Source: Winogradskyella sp. KYW1333
Lineage (GTDB): Bacteria; Bacteroidota; Bacteroidia; Flavobacteriales; Flavobacteriaceae
Direction: 5' to 3'
Assembly (NCBI RefSeq): GCF_003335675.1
Contig: NZ_QPHL01000014.1
Coordinates: 1-64,000 of the forward strand
DNA length: 64,000 nt
The translations under genes and the position numbers were made by a program. Shown here in pieces: positions 55,108-63,812 of this stretch (positions are counted from its first letter, which is position 1; every line of letters begins with the position of its first letter). Below the pieces are notes generated by a model. The model saw only the letters and a program-made list of their open reading frames with translations, searched no databases and was not told the origin of the DNA.

Positions 55108-55713
55108 CTCAAAACGAAAAAAATCTATTCAGTTGAAGAATACATTGAGGAAAACTCTCATTATGGTGAAGAACTTAAATTAATTAGATCTATTATTAGC
55201 AAAACAGAGCTGGTTGAAACAATTAAGTGGAGTGCACCTACTTATACACTAAATAGAAAGAATGTGGTTGGTTTTAGCGCCTCTAAAAACCACTTTGGTC
55301 TTTGGTTTTTTAATGGTGTGTTTTTAAAGGACAAACATAATCTATTAATAAATGCTCAAGAGAATAATACTATAGCATTAAGGCAAATGCGCTTTACGCA
55401 TAAAGATCAAATCAATGAAGCTACTTTATTAGAGTACATTAAAGAAGCAACTGAAAATCAGCTCTTGGGAAAAGAAATTAAACCTACCTGAAATACAAAA
55501 CCAGTAAAAGTACCAGCAAAATTAGAACATGTTTTTAGAGACAATAAAGATGTTAGCAATGCATTTAAAGCATTAACTCTTAGGAAACAACGCCAGTATT
55601 GCGATTATATCTCAAGCGCAAAACGGGAGGTCACCAAACTTTCACGTATTGAAAAAATATTACCGTTGATTTTAAAGGGTGTAGGCCTTAATGACAAATA
55701 CAAAAACTGCTAA
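55108..55713 (+). pseudogene. Broken YdeI/OmdA-type DUF1801 protein gene
   Basis: The frame after the pepT stop encodes a full-length DUF1801/YdeI-like protein of about 200 residues: KTKKIYSVEEYIEENSHYGE, IKWSAPTYTLNRKNVVGF, NHFGLWFFNGVFLKD, LRQMRFTHKDQINE, then after the break a C-terminal half with KALTLRKQRQYCDYISSAKR and GVGLNDKYKNC. It has two lesions: no ATG/GTG/TTG at the expected start (CTC at 55108-55110) and an in-frame TGA at 55489-55491. Everything else remains open in the same frame to TAA 55711-55713, so the decay looks recent. The only standard in-frame start before the TGA (GTG 55264) would yield 75 residues of the middle. Confidence 0.75.
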
Positions 55714-55718
55714 TAAAA

Positions 55719-55746
55719 AAACCCGCTGTAAAAGCGGGGTTTTTTA
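55719..55746. terminator. Terminator between the DUF1801 remnant and yajC
   Basis: A GC-rich hairpin (ACCCGCT ... AGCGGGGT, one bulged G) with a GTAAA-type loop, an A run on its left and a T run on its right. It can serve both the rightward remnant/pepT transcript and the leftward yajC operon. Confidence 0.85.
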
Positions 55747-55764
55747 TATCTTAATTACAAACTG

Positions 55765-56058
55765 TTATTTCTTAGCAACAGCAGTTGTATTTAGTTTTTT
55801 ACTCATTTCCATAGAAATCGCAGAGCGATCAAACTTAATCTTACCTGCAAGTGTTTCTATAACACAGCTATTGTCTTTATCGTTCAGATCAACAACTTTA
55901 CCATGCATGCCACTTTTGGTAATAACACGATCACCGCGTTTTAATTCGCTCGCAAATTTCTTTTCTTGTTTTGCACGTTTCATTTGTGGCGCAATCATAA
56001 AGAAATACATCACAGCAAAAATTGCAATAAATGGTAAAAAAGATCCTAATCCTTCCAT
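55765..56058 (-). CDS. yajC: Preprotein translocase subunit YajC
   Basis: A 97-residue protein with one N-terminal membrane helix (residues ~5-22, LPFIAIFAVMYFFMIAPQMKRAKQEKKF). A small domain follows, beginning with the conserved LKRGDRVITKSGMHGKVVDL motif. It is an auxiliary subunit of the SecDF-YajC complex that assists protein export. It follows the DUF1573 gene by 10 bases. Confidence 0.94.
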   Translation of the reverse strand: MEGLGSFLPFIAIFAVMYFFMIAPQMKRAKQEKKFASELKRGDRVITKSGMHGKVVDLNDKDNSCVIETLAGKIKFDRSAISMEMSKKLNTTAVAKK

Positions 56059-56068
56059 TAATAAATAT

Positions 56069-56614
56069 TTAGTCGTGGTTATGGCCTTCGTGTCCAGGTT
56101 GAGTCGATGTCTTAGTTGTAGATAAAGGATTGATGCTTGCTTTTCCAGCTGCTTGAACTGGTGCGTTTGGATCCTTTTGAACCATCGCAGTAATTTTTAC
56201 AATTTCTTTACCTTTTTCTGTGTTTGTAGTCATTGTTAACGACTTAGAAACTTTTCCATTTCCCTTACCATTGAACTTTACAGTAAATTGACCTGATTCT
56301 CCTGGTGCAACTTCTTTTGTCCAGTTATTTGGTACTGTACATCCACAAGTGCTTTTAATATTACTTACAACCAACATTGAGTTACCAGTATTTGTATAAT
56401 TGAATACGGTCTCTACAGGAGTACCATCCATAATAGTACCAAAGTCGTGTGTAGTTTTGTCTAATGCAATTACAGGGAAATTACCTGCGTTAGCATCTCT
56501 TTTTGCCGCTACGGCAACGTTTTCTGATTTTACTTTACTTGCTGCATCTTCTTTACAAGATGTAAAGACTACCATACATAATGCGCTAAGTCCTAAGATT
56601 ACTTTTTTCATCAC
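56069..56614 (-). CDS. DUF1573 lipoprotein
   Basis: A 181-residue lipoprotein (lipobox VFTSC, Cys20). Residues ~52-145 are a DUF1573 Ig-like domain: THDFGTIMDGTPVETVFNYTNTG, STCGCTVPNW-like (here SNIKSTCGCTVPNNW), and APGESGQFTVKFNGKGNGK. The tail is His-containing (PGHEGHNHD). Function unknown; the domain is very common in Bacteroidota envelope proteins. Between nusB and yajC on the same strand, as I recall from other flavobacteria. Confidence 0.85.
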   Translation of the reverse strand: MMKKVILGLSALCMVVFTSCKEDAASKVKSENVAVAAKRDANAGNFPVIALDKTTHDFGTIMDGTPVETVFNYTNTGNSMLVVSNIKSTCGCTVPNNWTKEVAPGESGQFTVKFNGKGNGKVSKSLTMTTNTEKGKEIVKITAMVQKDPNAPVQAAGKASINPLSTTKTSTQPGHEGHNHD

Positions 56615-56720
56615 TTTATTATTTAAATTTATGATTCTTTGTGGGTTGCGAAGTTAATAATTATTTCAACCAATTAAAATTTTTAAAGGTGCTTCTGGAT
56701 TTTTTGTAAGAATATACGCT

Positions 56721-57656
56721 TTACCTCAAACCACGCCCAGACTTTGGATGCAAATTGTTTGTTTGATATTCTTTAACGATTTTATCTAAAATACCATTGA
56801 TAAATAAACTACTTTTTGGTGTAGAATATTCTTTTGCAATCTCTAAATATTCATTAATAGTTACTTTCTGAGGAATTGAAGGGAATTTCTGAAATTCGCA
56901 AATCGCCATTTTAAGAAGCACACCGTCTAAACTTGCTAACCGCTCTGAATCCCAATTCGTGGTCTTCTTGGCAATTTCTTCACTAAAACTAGATGTATTC
57001 AATAATGTTTTTCTCAGTAGGTCTGTTGCAAATTTTTTATCGTCCATATCCTTGTAAAGCTCAGGTAATAAAGCCGTTTCAGAAGCATTGAGTTTTAATT
57101 TTCTAAATATTTTAATCAAGGATGTATTGACTACAGGTAAGTCATCTACCCAAGTCAAACGCTTATCTTCAAAATAGTCGTAAAGCTTATCGTTTGGAGC
57201 AATAATTTCTGAATATATGTCTAATACAAACTGCTTATCATTATTAAAATCATTGCCAGAATATTCACTGTAAATCTTACTTTTCAGAATTAACTTAAAA
57301 AGTATATCCACATATTCTGAATCCAAATCCCAAAAGTCTAATTTCTTTTTAGTTATAGTTTGTTGCAATAATGTATTGCCACTAATTAATTCTAAGAATT
57401 GGTTATTGGCAAAATTAGAACTGTTTTCCACGCCATCTTCTGTGGCTAAATGTATGTTCTGAAGTTTTTTGTGATAATCCTTGCTCTTCTTGTGTATTGC
57501 TGTGAGCAGAGCTAAAATTGATAAATACAAGTCGTACATGCTATCTATACTATGAAGTAAAAACTTTTCATCTTTTGTAAGATCATCACTTTCAGTACCA
57601 TTAAAAGCGTACAATGATTGCATTACTTTAATTCTGATGTGTCTTCTGTTTAGCAT
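56721..57656 (-). CDS. nusB: Transcription antitermination factor NusB (long form)
   Basis: A 311-residue protein, about twice the size of E. coli NusB. It begins MLNRRHIRIKVMQSLYAF, the NusB opening. The canonical NusB helical fold is completed in the C-terminal half (WDSERLASLDGVLLKMAICEFQKFPSIPQKVTINEYLEIAKEYSTPKSSLFINGILDKI). The extra ~150 residues in the middle are typical of Bacteroidota. It takes part in rRNA antitermination with NusE. TATTTTTG at 57722-57715 is a possible -7 element but overlaps the upstream terminator. Confidence 0.93.
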   Translation of the reverse strand: MLNRRHIRIKVMQSLYAFNGTESDDLTKDEKFLLHSIDSMYDLYLSILALLTAIHKKSKDYHKKLQNIHLATEDGVENSSNFANNQFLELISGNTLLQQTITKKKLDFWDLDSEYVDILFKLILKSKIYSEYSGNDFNNDKQFVLDIYSEIIAPNDKLYDYFEDKRLTWVDDLPVVNTSLIKIFRKLKLNASETALLPELYKDMDDKKFATDLLRKTLLNTSSFSEEIAKKTTNWDSERLASLDGVLLKMAICEFQKFPSIPQKVTINEYLEIAKEYSTPKSSLFINGILDKIVKEYQTNNLHPKSGRGLR

Positions 57657-57680
57657 GTTTAAGAACTTCTTATATGGTGT

Positions 57681-57714
57681 TTAAAAAAGGTGAACCATCT
57701 TGTGATTCACCTTG
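57681..57714 (-). terminator. Terminator after the leucine dehydrogenase gene
   Basis: On the minus strand a hairpin (AAGGTGAATCA / TGGTTCACCTT, one G-T pair) is followed by a T run. It lies 32 bases after the dehydrogenase stop and before nusB. Confidence 0.8.
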
Positions 57715-57745
57715 CAAAAATACTATTATTTAATTCTGAAAAAAA

Positions 57746-58849
57746 TTATTTAGAATTTTCTCGTTTTCTAGTTTCAATACGCTCACTTGCTATTTTGTAA
57801 GCCGCTTCAAAAGTGGTAAGATTATTTGCTTTAGCACTATCTAAAATCTCAAGAGTGGTATTATAAATATTCTCGGTTTTTCTTATTATTTCTTGCTTGT
57901 CATAGTCTTCTAACTCCGCATAAACATTTATAATTCCACCTGCATTAATTAAAAAATCAGGAGCATATACAATACCTCTATCTTGTAATATTCTGCCGTG
58001 TTTAGTTTCTTCGACCAGTTGATTATTTGCCGCACCTGCAATAATATCTGCCTTTAATCTATAAATAGTTTCGTCATTAACAGTAGCTCCAAGCGCACAT
58101 GGTGCATAGATATCCATTTCTTCGTTATACAAATCATCACCTTCATAAATAGAAGCGTGATATTTATTACTTACAAATTCTAATTGCTCCTTATTTATGT
58201 CAGTAATATATACATCTGCACCTTCATTAACCAAATGTTCAACCAAAGCTTCGCCTACACTACCTATACCTTGAACAAATACTTTTTTGTCTTCGAGTAT
58301 ATTAGAACCGTACTTAAATTGAGCTGCCGCCTTCATTCCCATAAATACGCCATAGGCAGTTATTGGAGATGGGCTACCAGCACCACCTTTACTTTCAGAT
58401 ATTCCAGTAACATAAGGTGTAACTTCCCTTACAATATCCATATCCTCAGTATGCATTCCTACATCTTCTGCTGTAATGTATTTGCCATTTAGTGAATGTA
58501 CAAACTCACCAAATCGTTTCATTAATTCAGGTGTTTTTTGTATTTTGGAATCACCAATAATAACTGCCTTTCCACCACCTAGGTTCAATCCTGTAATTGC
58601 AGATTTAAATGTCATGCCACGGGAGAGACGTAACACATCATTTAATGCTTCCCACTCATTCTTATATGGTAACATTCTGGTACCACCTAATGCAGGTCCT
58701 AAAACGGTATTATGAATACCAATTATAGCTTTTAAACCAGTATCTTTGTCATTGCAAAAGACAATTTGCTCGTGATTATCAAAAGATGCTTGACCAAAAA
58801 CCGGATCGACTTTTGACAAATCTTTCGAGTCCATAACTGCTGAAGTCAT
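57746..58849 (-). CDS. Glu/Leu/Phe/Val-family amino acid dehydrogenase (leucine dehydrogenase type)
   Basis: A 367-residue NAD-dependent oxidative deaminase. Conserved features are GIHNTVLGPALGGTRMLPY, the catalytic-lysine segments LSRGMTFKSAITGLNLGGGKAVI, KYITAEDVGMHTEDMDIV, the Rossmann motif VFVQGIGSVGEALVEHL, and PCALGATVN. These fit leucine/valine dehydrogenase better than glutamate dehydrogenase. It feeds branched-chain amino acid catabolism and could connect with the HMG-CoA lyase-like enzyme. It has its own promoter and terminator. Confidence 0.92.
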   Translation of the reverse strand: MTSAVMDSKDLSKVDPVFGQASFDNHEQIVFCNDKDTGLKAIIGIHNTVLGPALGGTRMLPYKNEWEALNDVLRLSRGMTFKSAITGLNLGGGKAVIIGDSKIQKTPELMKRFGEFVHSLNGKYITAEDVGMHTEDMDIVREVTPYVTGISESKGGAGSPSPITAYGVFMGMKAAAQFKYGSNILEDKKVFVQGIGSVGEALVEHLVNEGADVYITDINKEQLEFVSNKYHASIYEGDDLYNEEMDIYAPCALGATVNDETIYRLKADIIAGAANNQLVEETKHGRILQDRGIVYAPDFLINAGGIINVYAELEDYDKQEIIRKTENIYNTTLEILDSAKANNLTTFEAAYKIASERIETRKRENSK

Positions 58850-58891
58850 ATTGAGATTTTAGGATATTAAAAATTGTTTAAAAACAACGTG

Positions 58892-58923
58892 CAAATTTAA
58901 ATCAATACTAGAGGATTAGCAAA
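58892..58923 (-). promoter_or_regulatory. Promoter of the leucine dehydrogenase gene
   Basis: On the minus strand TTTG (58923-58920), 20 bases, then TAAATTTG (58899-58892); leader about 36 bases to ATG 58849. It is divergent from the ABC transporter gene, whose -7 box TACTTTTG lies at 58953-58960. Confidence 0.6.
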
Positions 58924-58976
58924 ATATTAACGATTAAATAGGATTATCGTAATACTTTTGACCGACCAAATGCAAC

Positions 58977-60734
58977 ATGAAAGCACTAAAGCATCTTAAT
59001 AAGTATTTTTTTAAGTACAGATATCGATTAATCATTGGTATAAGTATTACCATTCTAGCTAAAATTTTTGCACTCTTTACGCCTAGATTAGTAGGCGCTT
59101 CAATTAACGTAGTTTCTGATAGATTTTATGGTAAAATATCTTATGAAGTTTTTAAGTCTGAATTGATAACAAATATTCTTTTTTTAGTTGGTGCAGCAGT
59201 TATTGCAGGAATCTTCACGTTTCTAATGCGTCAAACCATTATTAATGTATCGAGATATATTGAGTATGATTTGAAGAACGAAATATATCAGCATTATCAA
59301 GTGCTTTCTCTCAACTTTTACAAGTCAAATAGAACAGGTGATTTAATGAATCGTATAAGTGAAGATGTCGGTAAAGTACGCATGTATGTTGGGCCAGCTA
59401 TTATGTACACCATGAATACTATTACCTTGTTTTGTGTGGCATTAATATATATGGTTAGTACCGCGCCTAAATTAACAATGTACACGCTACTACCCTTACC
59501 GATATTATCATTTTCAATATATAAATTGAGTCGGCTTATAAACAAGAGAAGTACAATTGTACAAGAATCTTTGTCTACACTTTCAACCTATTCTCAAGAA
59601 ACTTTTAGCGGTATATCAGTAATTAAATCTTATGGGATCGAAACCAGAACGAATACTGAATTTGAAGGGCTTTCTTCAGAAAACAGACAAAAACAAATCA
59701 ATTTAACCAAGGTACAAGCTTTGTTTTTCCCTTTGATGATCTTATTAATTGGCCTTAGTAATTTAATAGTAATCTATATTGGAGGATTGCAATATATGAA
59801 TGGTGAAATAGAAAATATTGGTACTATTGCAGAATTTATTATTTACGTAAATATGCTCACTTGGCCTGTTGCAACCGTTGGATGGGTAACCTCATTAGTA
59901 CAGCAAGCCGAAGCCTCTCAAGAACGTATCAATGAGTTTTTGAAAACCGAACCAGATATAAAGAATTTTGCAGATACACCAACAGCTATTAAAGGTGATA
60001 TTGAATTTAAAAATGTCTCATTTGTTTATCCAGATACAAATATTGAAGCACTTAAAGGAATTAGTTTTAAGATTGATTCTGGTAAAACTTTAGCTATACT
60101 GGGTAAAACAGGTTCTGGTAAATCCACCATATTAGACTTAATAGGTAGATTATATGATGTTGATAATGGCAATATTATAATTGATGGCAAATCAATAAAA
60201 GAAGTCCACCTCAATAGCCTAAGAGAAAGTATTGGGTGCGTACCACAAGACGCATTTTTATTTTCAGATACTATAAAAAATAATATTAAGTTCGGTAAAG
60301 AGGATGCCACAGATGAAGAAGTGATTGAAGCTGCAAAAAATGCACGAGTTCATCGAAACATAATAGGATTTAAAAAAGGTTACGATACCATACTTGGGGA
60401 ACGTGGTATAACCTTATCTGGTGGACAAAAACAAAGGGTTTCCATAGCGAGAGCAATTATTAAAAAACCAGATATATTATTATTTGATGATTGTCTTTCT
60501 GCGGTAGATACCGAGACTGAAGAAAAAATTCTCAAAAATTTGGTAAAACTGACTAAGGACAAAACTACTATAATTGTTAGCCATAGAGTTTCTTCTGCTA
60601 AAAATGCGGATACCATTATCGTATTAGAACATGGTAAGGTTATTCAGAAAGGAAACCATGAATCCTTAGTAAACACAGACGGCTATTATAAGGAGCTCTA
60701 CACAAAACAACTCTCCGAAAAAGAAATGCATTAA
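58977..60734 (+). CDS. ABC exporter half-transporter (permease fused to ATPase)
   Basis: A 585-residue type IV ABC exporter. The first ~320 residues carry six transmembrane helices of the ABC_membrane type. The C-terminal ATPase has Walker A GKTGSGKST, Q-loop CVPQDAFLF, signature LSGGQKQR, Walker B DILLFDD and the H-loop SHR. It works as a dimer, exporting lipids, drugs or peptides; substrate unknown. MsbA-like in outline, but not assignable to MsbA. It starts at ATG 58977, just behind a TACTTTTG box. Confidence 0.9.
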   Translation: MKALKHLNKYFFKYRYRLIIGISITILAKIFALFTPRLVGASINVVSDRFYGKISYEVFKSELITNILFLVGAAVIAGIFTFLMRQTIINVSRYIEYDLKNEIYQHYQVLSLNFYKSNRTGDLMNRISEDVGKVRMYVGPAIMYTMNTITLFCVALIYMVSTAPKLTMYTLLPLPILSFSIYKLSRLINKRSTIVQESLSTLSTYSQETFSGISVIKSYGIETRTNTEFEGLSSENRQKQINLTKVQALFFPLMILLIGLSNLIVIYIGGLQYMNGEIENIGTIAEFIIYVNMLTWPVATVGWVTSLVQQAEASQERINEFLKTEPDIKNFADTPTAIKGDIEFKNVSFVYPDTNIEALKGISFKIDSGKTLAILGKTGSGKSTILDLIGRLYDVDNGNIIIDGKSIKEVHLNSLRESIGCVPQDAFLFSDTIKNNIKFGKEDATDEEVIEAAKNARVHRNIIGFKKGYDTILGERGITLSGGQKQRVSIARAIIKKPDILLFDDCLSAVDTETEEKILKNLVKLTKDKTTIIVSHRVSSAKNADTIIVLEHGKVIQKGNHESLVNTDGYYKELYTKQLSEKEMH

Positions 60735-60792
60735 ATTATTTGTTAGTTTACATTTTTTTTAGATTTTTGGATAGAATTTAAACAAACGATAT

Positions 60793-61185
60793 ATGAGTGA
60801 TTATGGAATGATGGACAAAGAAGAAATATTCTCTAAAGTGCTACGCGCTGGTAGACGTACATATTTCTTTGATGTAAGAGCTACTAAAGCTGGAGACTAT
60901 TATTTAACAGTTACGGAAAGTAAAAAATTCACTAATGATGATGGTTCATTTCATTATAAAAAACACAAAATCTATCTCTACAAGGAAGACTTTGCTGAGT
61001 TTAGAGATATTTTAGGTGAAATGACGGATTACATCATTAATGAAAAAGGGGAAGAAGTAATTAGCGAAAGACACCAAAAAGATTACAAAAGAGAAGATGA
61101 CTTCGTTCAGCAGGAAGCCAAAACTCCTCTAGATACTGAACCAACTACCGAAAGTTTTACAGATATCAGTTTTGACGATATATAG
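60793..61185 (+). CDS. Pur-alpha-like nucleic-acid-binding protein (DUF3276)
   Basis: A 130-residue protein whose residues ~8-85 (EEIFSKVLRAGRRTYFFDVRATKAGDYYLTVTESKK ... HKIYLYKEDFAEF) form the Bacteroidota PUR repeat. It is known to bind single-stranded DNA/RNA as a dimer of a Whirly-like fold. An acidic, flexible C-terminal tail follows. It is followed directly by a strong terminator. Cellular role uncertain. Confidence 0.88.
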   Translation: MSDYGMMDKEEIFSKVLRAGRRTYFFDVRATKAGDYYLTVTESKKFTNDDGSFHYKKHKIYLYKEDFAEFRDILGEMTDYIINEKGEEVISERHQKDYKREDDFVQQEAKTPLDTEPTTESFTDISFDDI

Positions 61186-61210
61186 TAGACACTTTTGTTA
61201 AATTAAAATA

Positions 61211-61241
61211 AAAAACCGTTACGTTGCGTAACGGTTTTTTT
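61211..61241 (+). terminator. Terminator after the DUF3276 gene
   Basis: A long perfect stem (AAAAACCGTTACG / CGTAACGGTTTTT) with a TTG loop and extra T residues. Confidence 0.92.
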
Positions 61242-61271
61242 ATTTTTATAACCTAACTAACTTAAATTATT

Positions 61272-63782
61272 ATGCTACGAAGTATTTTATTGTTCTTCTT
61301 AACTACTACCCTACTTTTCTCACAGTCCCAGACCGATTCATCTTACTATTTACCACAAAATGTCACATACAACCCTAGTATACCAACACCTCAGAGTATA
61401 GTTGGTCATAATATTGGAGAATGGCACATAACGCACGATAAATTGGTACAATATATGTATGCCCTTGCTGATGCCTCAAATAGAATAACTATTGAAAATA
61501 GAGGGGAGACTTTTGAAGGCAGGCCGTTACTCTTACTTACAATAACATCTCCAAAAAATCATAGCAATATTGAGCAGATACAACAAGAGCATTTAAATGC
61601 AACTGAATCTAACAATACAGATACCCAAAACAGACCAATAGTTGTTTACCAAGGGTTTTCGATACATGGTAATGAACCTAGTGGTTCAAATGCATCACTT
61701 TTAGCAGGATATTATTTGGCCGCAGCAGAAGGTCCAGAAATAAATGAGTTACTTGACAATGTGGTTATATTATTTGACCCATCTTATAACCCTGATGGAT
61801 TACAACGCTTTGCTTATTGGGCAAATACAAATAGGAATATGAATCTAAATCCAGACCCAAATGATAGAGAATATTCTGAAGTTTGGCCTGGTGGACGTAC
61901 CAATCATTATTGGTTTGATATGAACAGAGATTGGCTACCAGTGCAGTTACCAGAGTCTAGAGCACGTATCAATACATTTCACAACTGGTTACCAAACATT
62001 TTAACAGATCACCATGAAATGGGTACAAACGCTACTTTTTTCTTTCAACCTGGTATACCATCTAGAACACATCCTTTAACACCAAAATTAAATCAAGAGT
62101 TAACTAAGGAGATTGGCACCTATCACGCTAAAGCATTAGATAATATTGGTTCCTTATACTACTCTGAAGAAAGTTTTGATGACTTTTATTATGGTAAAGG
62201 TTCTACTTTCCCAGATATTAATGGTAGTATAGGAATTCTATTTGAACAGGCAAGTTCCCGAGGGCATGTGCAAGAGAGCGATAATGGTATTCTTACATTT
62301 CCGTTTACGATTCGCAATCAATTCACTACAGCATTGTCAACTTTAGAGGCAGCTAAGAATATGCGAAAGGACATTTTGCAATATCAACACAACTTTTACA
62401 AAAACGCTAGGAATGAAGCCAAAAAGCAAGGTAACAAGGCCATTGTTTTTGGAAATTTTAAAGATGCGGCTAGAACATATCATTTAGCAGAAATTCTAAA
62501 AAGACATAAAATCAAATTTCATAATTTGAAAACTGATTTTTCTGAAGACGGTAAATCATTCAAAAAAGGTAATGCGTTTATAGTACCTAAAAATCAAAAA
62601 AACACAAGGTTGATAAATGCTATGTTTGAGAAACGCACCACATTTCAAGATAGTTTATTTTACGATATATCGGCATGGACCTTTCCACTTGCGTTCAATT
62701 TAGATTATGCCGAGACTACAACTGCAAATGCAGGTGATGTTGTAACTGACTTTAAATTAAACACAGGTGGTGTAACTTCAAAAAGTGAATATGCTTATTT
62801 GTTTGAATGGCATGAATATTACACGCCTAAACTGCTTAACGCCTTACTTAAAAAAGAAATTAGAGCTAAAGTTGGTATGAAGCGATTTAATGCAAATGGT
62901 AAGTTCTATGATTATGGCACAATATTAATTCCAGCTAAAAATCAAAATATTAGTACTTCAGAACTGTATACAACTTTAAATGATTTAGCACAAGAAAGCC
63001 ATATAACTATTGATGCAGTATCAACTGGTCAGAACAAAGGTGTAGATCTTGGTAGCCGCAACTTTAGGACAGTAGAGGTGCCAAAAGTTGCTTTATTAGT
63101 TGGTGATGGAATGACCTCTTATGATGCAGGTGAAATTTGGCATTTGTTAGATACACGATATGATATTGTTGCAACAAAAGTCGATACCAGAAATTTAGGT
63201 AGAGTTGATTTGAATAGATATAATACCATTATTATGGTAAATTCTAACTCAGGGTTAAGTGAAAGTAACACCAAAAAAATGAAGTCTTGGATTGAAAATG
63301 GCGGCACACTTGTAGCATATCGAAATGCACTTCGCTGGATCAATAGTAAGGAATTAATGAAAATTAATTTCAAAAAACGAAATAATTTGAAAGCGAAGAC
63401 TATCAGTTTTGAGCAACGTAGTGATTTTAGAGGTGCTCAAGTCATTGGTGGTGCCATCTTTAACACAAGTATTGATAGATCGCATCCGATTAATTTTGGA
63501 GTGACAAGTGATGAATTGCCAATGTTTAGAAACACAACATTGTTTATCAATGCAGATAAAAACAGTTATAACAATCCTATTCAATACACTAAAACCCCTT
63601 TGCTAAGTGGTTATATTTCTGAAGAAAATCTAGATAGTTTAAGCCTGAGCGTACCTTTAAAAATTGGCAGATTAGGGCGTGGAAAAATTATTGGTTTCAC
63701 GGATAATACAAACTTTAGAGCATTTTGGTATGGTACTAATAGGCTTCTAATGAATGCCATTTTCTTTAGGGATGAGATGTAA
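61272..63782 (+). CDS. Secreted M14-family zinc carboxypeptidase with C-terminal amidotransferase-like domain
   Basis: An 836-residue exported protein (signal residues 1-18). The M14 domain (about 50-370) has the zinc motif HGNE (His132, Glu135) in FSIHGNEPSGSNASL, the substrate region FDMNRDWLP, the third ligand region TDHHEMGT, and a catalytic Glu in GILFEQASSRGH. Around residues 600-700 (VPKVALLVGDGMTSYDAGEIWHLLD ... SWIENGGTLVAYRNA) lies a Rossmann-like class I glutamine-amidotransferase-type fold without a clear Cys. No T9SS domain is seen, so it is likely periplasmic. Substrate unknown. Confidence 0.88.
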   Translation: MLRSILLFFLTTTLLFSQSQTDSSYYLPQNVTYNPSIPTPQSIVGHNIGEWHITHDKLVQYMYALADASNRITIENRGETFEGRPLLLLTITSPKNHSNIEQIQQEHLNATESNNTDTQNRPIVVYQGFSIHGNEPSGSNASLLAGYYLAAAEGPEINELLDNVVILFDPSYNPDGLQRFAYWANTNRNMNLNPDPNDREYSEVWPGGRTNHYWFDMNRDWLPVQLPESRARINTFHNWLPNILTDHHEMGTNATFFFQPGIPSRTHPLTPKLNQELTKEIGTYHAKALDNIGSLYYSEESFDDFYYGKGSTFPDINGSIGILFEQASSRGHVQESDNGILTFPFTIRNQFTTALSTLEAAKNMRKDILQYQHNFYKNARNEAKKQGNKAIVFGNFKDAARTYHLAEILKRHKIKFHNLKTDFSEDGKSFKKGNAFIVPKNQKNTRLINAMFEKRTTFQDSLFYDISAWTFPLAFNLDYAETTTANAGDVVTDFKLNTGGVTSKSEYAYLFEWHEYYTPKLLNALLKKEIRAKVGMKRFNANGKFYDYGTILIPAKNQNISTSELYTTLNDLAQESHITIDAVSTGQNKGVDLGSRNFRTVEVPKVALLVGDGMTSYDAGEIWHLLDTRYDIVATKVDTRNLGRVDLNRYNTIIMVNSNSGLSESNTKKMKSWIENGGTLVAYRNALRWINSKELMKINFKKRNNLKAKTISFEQRSDFRGAQVIGGAIFNTSIDRSHPINFGVTSDELPMFRNTTLFINADKNSYNNPIQYTKTPLLSGYISEENLDSLSLSVPLKIGRLGRGKIIGFTDNTNFRAFWYGTNRLLMNAIFFRDEM

Positions 63783-63812
63783 GGATACATTTATGCTTTA
63801 GGAATAATATGT

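Noticed and set aside
55264-55491. A free-standing 75-residue gene
   Set aside because: It is only the middle of a DUF1801 frame, starting at a GTG codon that encodes an internal Val and ending at a premature TGA.
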